Shown here: positions 60,534 to 64,000 of the stretch, in pieces
How positions within the stretch are numbered: position 1 is the stretch's first letter
Layout of the letters: each line of letters begins with the position of its first letter
Assembly: GCA_963576725.1 (NCBI GenBank)
Contig: OY755252.1
Coordinates: 49,807,394-49,871,393, forward strand
Reading direction: 5' to 3'
Length of the DNA stretch: 64,000 nucleotides
Origin: Azorinus chamasolen
Taxonomy: Eukaryota > Mollusca > Bivalvia > Cardiida > Solecurtidae
Translations under genes and position numbers: made by a program
The notes under the pieces: generated by a model
Seen by the model: the letters and a program-made list of their open reading frames with translations, nothing else
The model's database searches: none
What the model was told of the DNA's origin: nothing

Positions 60534-60615
60534 AATGCTTGTTGTCAATTGCTTTAAGATGTTGTCAGCGTCACCTGTTAGGTTGTGTCCGTTTTATAAG
60601 TCGGCGCCAAATGTA

Positions 60616-60849
60616 TTAACCCATTACCTGGTACAGACACCATTTGACGACTTAGCAAACAGACTAGATCCGCATCAAACGACTCCTTCATCAGGTTCTG
60701 CAATATTTGCTAATGGAATAATAGAAATCTGATTCTACAATTTCTGCCATGATCAACCTTTTCGGTGTTCATATGTCATTACAAAAAGTCGTCTGGATGT
60801 TATTCATGATGCCATTTCTTACATGAATATTGATCAGGTAATGGGTTAA
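60616..60849 (-). mobile_element. Family A MITE in or near the 3' UTR
   Basis: TTAACCCATTACCTGG left and 'gatcaggtaatgggttaa' right, inverted ends with TTAA; 234 bases. It begins 83 bases after the stop codon, so it may be transcribed. Confidence 0.85.
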
Positions 60850-60896
60850 CCCCTCATATTTTTTCCCAGTAGAAAAGATAGTGAAGTTTGTGAGTA

Positions 60897-61070
60897 CAGT
60901 AAAACCCCTCTAAACCGGACGTTAAAATTAACACAAATGTCACTATTAGAGACAGGTGGCAGCATAATATAGGGTGAAAGTCGTGACTTTCATCCTGCAT
61001 TAAGCAGCCACCTGCTTAAAAGTTTCTAAATTCTTGTCTTCTATAATACCGGTTTAGAGGGGTTCTACTG
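60897..61070. mobile_element. Family B MITE, complete
   Basis: CAGTAAAACCCCTCTAAACC inverted at the right end as 'ggtttagaggggttctactg', TA both sides. Confidence 0.88.
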
Positions 61071-61214
61071 TACATGTAATATAGTTTTGTAATTTCTGTC
61101 ACATGACTTTGCTGAATACAGCGCTTTACAATGTACGCAGTGCATGCATAGTTCTCTACCCTCTCTATAGTGACCACGTATTGAGCAATCATGGATGTCT
61201 TTAAAAATAGGATT

Positions 61215-61740
61215 GTGCTTAATGCATGTTGAAAGTAACGCAGAAGGCTTCTAAGTGAGCTCTCTGAATAGCTTAAGGCAAGTTGAAAGTTGCGAAAAAG
61301 GCTCCTAAGTGAACTTTCTGCATATCATAATGCAGGTTAAAAGTAGCGCAGAAGACACCCACGTGAGCTTTCTGCAAAGCTTAATGCAGGTTGAAAGTAG
61401 CACAGAAATCCTAAATTAGATTTCTGCATAGCTTAATGCAGGTTGAAAAAGCACAGAAGACTCCTAAATGAGCTTTCTGTATAGCTTAATGCAGGTTAAA
61501 AGTAGCACAGAAGACTCCTAAATGAGCTTTCTGCATAGCTTAATGCAGGTTGAAAGTAGCACAGGAGACTCCTAAATGAGCTTTCTGTATAGCTTAATGC
61601 AGGTTGAAAGTAGCACAGGAGACTCCTAAATGGGCAGTTGAAAGTAGCACAGGAGACTCCTAAATGAGCTTTCTGCATAGCTTAATGCAGGTTGAAAGTA
61701 GCACAGGAGACTCCTAACTCCCTTCTGCATAGCTTTCGTG
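61215..61740. repeat. ~57-bp array made of family B interior, about 9 copies
   Basis: Unit 'gcttaatgcaggttgaaagt' + 'agcacagaagactcctaaat' + 'gagctttctgcata'. It equals the palindromic centre of family B (taatgcagg...gaaagctcc...gagctttctgcatta). Confidence 0.92.
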
Positions 61741-61789
61741 TTGCATTAACCCCTATCCCACTAACAGTGATGTGAGGTTACTCGGTGTG

Positions 61790-62450
61790 TTTGAAACCGG
61801 GTCAATAGGTGTCTCATCAGGATTCAGACTGTTTGAAACTGTGCTACTTTCATCAGGATCCAGACTGTTTGAAACTTGGTCAATATGAGTCTCATCAGGA
61901 TCCAGGCTGTTTGAAACTGAGTCAATATGTGTCTCATCAGGATCCAGACTGTTTGAAACTGAGTCAATATGTGTCTCATCAGGATCCAGACTGTTTGAAA
62001 CTGAGTCAATATGTGTCTCATCAGGATCCAGGCTGTTTGAAACTTGGTCAATATGTGTCTCATCAGGATCCAGACTGTTTGAAACTGAGTCAATAGGTGT
62101 CTCATCAGGATCCAGACTGTTTGAAACTGAGTCAATATGTGTCTCATCAGGATCCAGATTGTTTGAAACCGGGTCAATAGGTGTCTCATCAGGATCCAGA
62201 TTGTTTGAAACTGAGTCAATAGGTGTCTCATCAGGATTCAGACTGTTTGAAACTGGATCAATAGGTGTCTCATCAGGATCCAGATTGTTTGAAACTGAGT
62301 CAATAGGTGTCTCATCAGGATCCAGATTGTTTGAAACTGGGTCAATAGGTGTCTCATCAGGATTCAGATTGTTTGAAACTGGATCAATAGGGGTCTCATC
62401 AGGATCCAGACTGTTTAAAACTGGATCAATAGGGGTCCAAAAGCTTGTTC
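61790..62450. repeat. ~42-bp array made of family C interior, about 15 copies
   Basis: Unit 'gtctcatcaggatccagact' + 'gtttgaaactgagtcaatat' + 'gt'. Family C has 'ggcgtctcatctggatccag' + 'actgtttgcaaatgtcagtc' here. 42 is a multiple of 3, so long open frames appear on both strands. Confidence 0.93.
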
Positions 62451-62639
62451 GAATAAGACACAGTCCAACTTACACTACAGCCAACTTACACTACAGCCAA
62501 CTTTGAGCATTTGTTTACATCAGGTAAGCCTTATGCTATCATAGTCCTTGAAACGTTAAATCATCTAACGTATCGTCTGCCCCGGGTTTCAAAGTGGCGT
62601 TTTCTTCGATTTCTTTAGAAAAATATAATTAATGTTATT

Positions 62640-62712
62640 CAGTTTGGATCCTGAGCAGACGCGAAGTTGTATGCCAAGGTTATCACGGACTTGCCTGTGT
62701 CGGTGAAAGAGT
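62640..62712. mobile_element. Family C fragment
   Basis: 'cagtttggatcctgagcaga'. Confidence 0.5.
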
Positions 62713-63029
62713 AAATCATTTCCCTGTTCAACATTCAAGTAAGCAACAATAATGTATCATAAATAGTTATTACATGAACATTTAAAATGGCATATGTACA
62801 CACGGCTGGTATTGGTAGAAACTGTCAACTCGGACCTCTTATAACTTCATGAGCCAACAGAGCAGTCCCGATACTAAAAAAGATAGTGTGTACATACGCG
62901 GGTATAATAGTCCAGTGAATAAAGATTCATCATGTTGTTATTTCTTACAGTAATATGCAACAAGGAACGTGTTAACTTAACCCATTATCTATTATAGACG
63001 CTTGCCTTTGTAAGCAGAGTAGACCAAGA
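62713..63029. other. Decayed family A pieces
   Basis: 'catttaaaatggcatatgta' and 'catgttgttatttcttacag', then 'taacccattatctattatag' leading into the next array. Confidence 0.5.
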
Positions 63030-63320
63030 TCGGTATCAGGCAGCTCCTGAAGTTCCTGTCTAATCAGAGACTGTTTGCTAGTATCAGGCAGCTGCTGAAG
63101 TTCCTGTCTAATCAGAGACTGTTTGCTAGTATCAGGCAGCTCCTGAAGTTCCTGTCTAATCAGAGACTGTTTGCTAGTATCAAGCAGCTCCTGAAGTTCC
63201 TGTCTAATCAGAGACTGTTTGCTAGTATCAGGCAGCTCCTGAAGTTCCTGTCTAATCAGAGACTGTTTGCTAGTATCAGGCAGCTCCTGAAGTTCCTGTC
63301 TAATCAGAGATTGTTTGCTT
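63030..63320. repeat. ~48-bp array made of family A core, 6 copies
   Basis: Unit 'gtatcaggcagctcctgaag' + 'ttcctgtctaatcagagact' + 'gtttgcta'. Copies are almost identical. Confidence 0.93.
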
Positions 63321-63328
63321 ATGAAATA

Positions 63329-63631
63329 CAGTTGAACTTCGATATCTAGAACTCAAAAAACTCGAACTTCGGATAACTCGAAGCAAACTTTCGGTCCGTT
63401 CGAAATATACAGTACAGAATTGTTCTAAAATATAACACTACGCATATCTAGAAACGCACATGACAGCTAAATGCTAGTCGAAAGTAACGCTGAAAGCTCC
63501 CACAGGGACTTTCAACTTTACCCTTAGACCTGCATTCAGCTGTGAACTTGAGCAATTGTTCAGATTAGAAATCGGATGACTGGAACCTAGTTATCTCGAA
63601 GTAATTTGTATGGACCCTTCAAGTTCAACTG
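63329..63631. mobile_element. Tigger/pogo-like MITE, complete
   Basis: CAGTTGAAC left, GTTCAACTG right, TA both sides, 303 bases. 'ggataactcgaagc' type words are typical of pogo/Tigger-derived MITEs; the centre is similar to family B. Confidence 0.8.
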
Positions 63632-63789
63632 TAATATAAACAGTAAACCCCATCTAAAGCGACCACCTTATGAATAAACATGACTATCTTTAAAAGCAGG
63701 TGCTAAATGCAGGCTGAATGTAATACAGAGAAAGCTGCCGCAGCAGCATTCTTTATAACCTCCCTGCTACATTACGATAGTACCTATCA

Positions 63790-64000
63790 TTAACTCTTTA
63801 CTCTATAAATACGTCACAGATTACGTCATAGATTACGTCATACCTTTATTCCATAAATACGCCCTTCTACGCGTTTGCAATCAGAAAAGATCCAGGTCAG
63901 ACGGCTCCTATATACATATAACCGATCAGGGACTATTCTGTTTGCGTATGATATGATATAGGTATGATTCTACAGTGTCTGCCATGGTCAGAATGCCCTG
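63790..64000 (-). mobile_element. Family A MITE cut by the window end
   Basis: 'ttaactctttactctataaa', 'ggtcagacggctcctatata' and 'ctacagtgtctgccatggtc'. Confidence 0.75.

Overview
This window looks like animal DNA, most likely from a mollusc and probably a bivalve. It is AT-rich and has short exons with clean GT/AG splice sites separated by long introns. Its dispersed repeats are of a style common in bivalve and gastropod genomes: GTCC/GTCG microsatellites followed by 150-190 bp core units, and TA- or TTAA-flanked MITEs. The taxon is an inference; nothing in the sequence names the species.

One protein-coding gene fills almost the whole window on the + strand (about 4167 to 60533). Sixteen exons can be joined without a single phase conflict: 2,237 coding bases giving 744 residues, a stop codon, and an open 5' end. 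The product is a leucine-rich-repeat G-protein-coupled receptor of the LDLa-containing type (type C LGR, the relaxin-receptor RXFP1/2 and snail GRL101 group). The order is three LDL-receptor class A modules (exons 1-3), an LRR N-terminal cysteine cap (exon 4), eight LRRs each on its own 69-72 base phase-2 exon (exons 5-12), an LRR C-terminal cap plus TM1 (exon 13), TM2 to TM6 on one 657-base exon (exon 14), TM7 (exon 15) and a short Ser/His-rich tail (exon 16). The signal peptide, and perhaps more LDLa modules, must lie upstream of this window.

The rest is repeat. More than thirty separate tandem arrays, with units from 16 to about 360 bp, sit in the introns; by my rough addition they cover 22-25 kb. 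Several are amplified internal pieces of MITE families that also occur as single copies here. Family A is a piggyBac-like MITE with TTAA ends and about 22-bp inverted termini, present in at least 25 whole or broken copies. Family B has TA-flanked CAGTAGAACC ends. Family C has an internal palindrome around a 'cggcgtctcatctggatcc' segment. Four elements have a pearl/Helentron-like build (15.4-17.2, 24.1-25.8, 49.2-50.1, 50.3-50.75 kb). A 4.16-kb TIR element (9392-13554) carries a decayed minus-strand ORF with an XPG/FEN-like helix-hairpin motif.

I found no rRNA, tRNA, CRISPR array or second intact gene. Long open frames elsewhere, up to 601 codons, are by-products of tandem repeats that lack stop codons.
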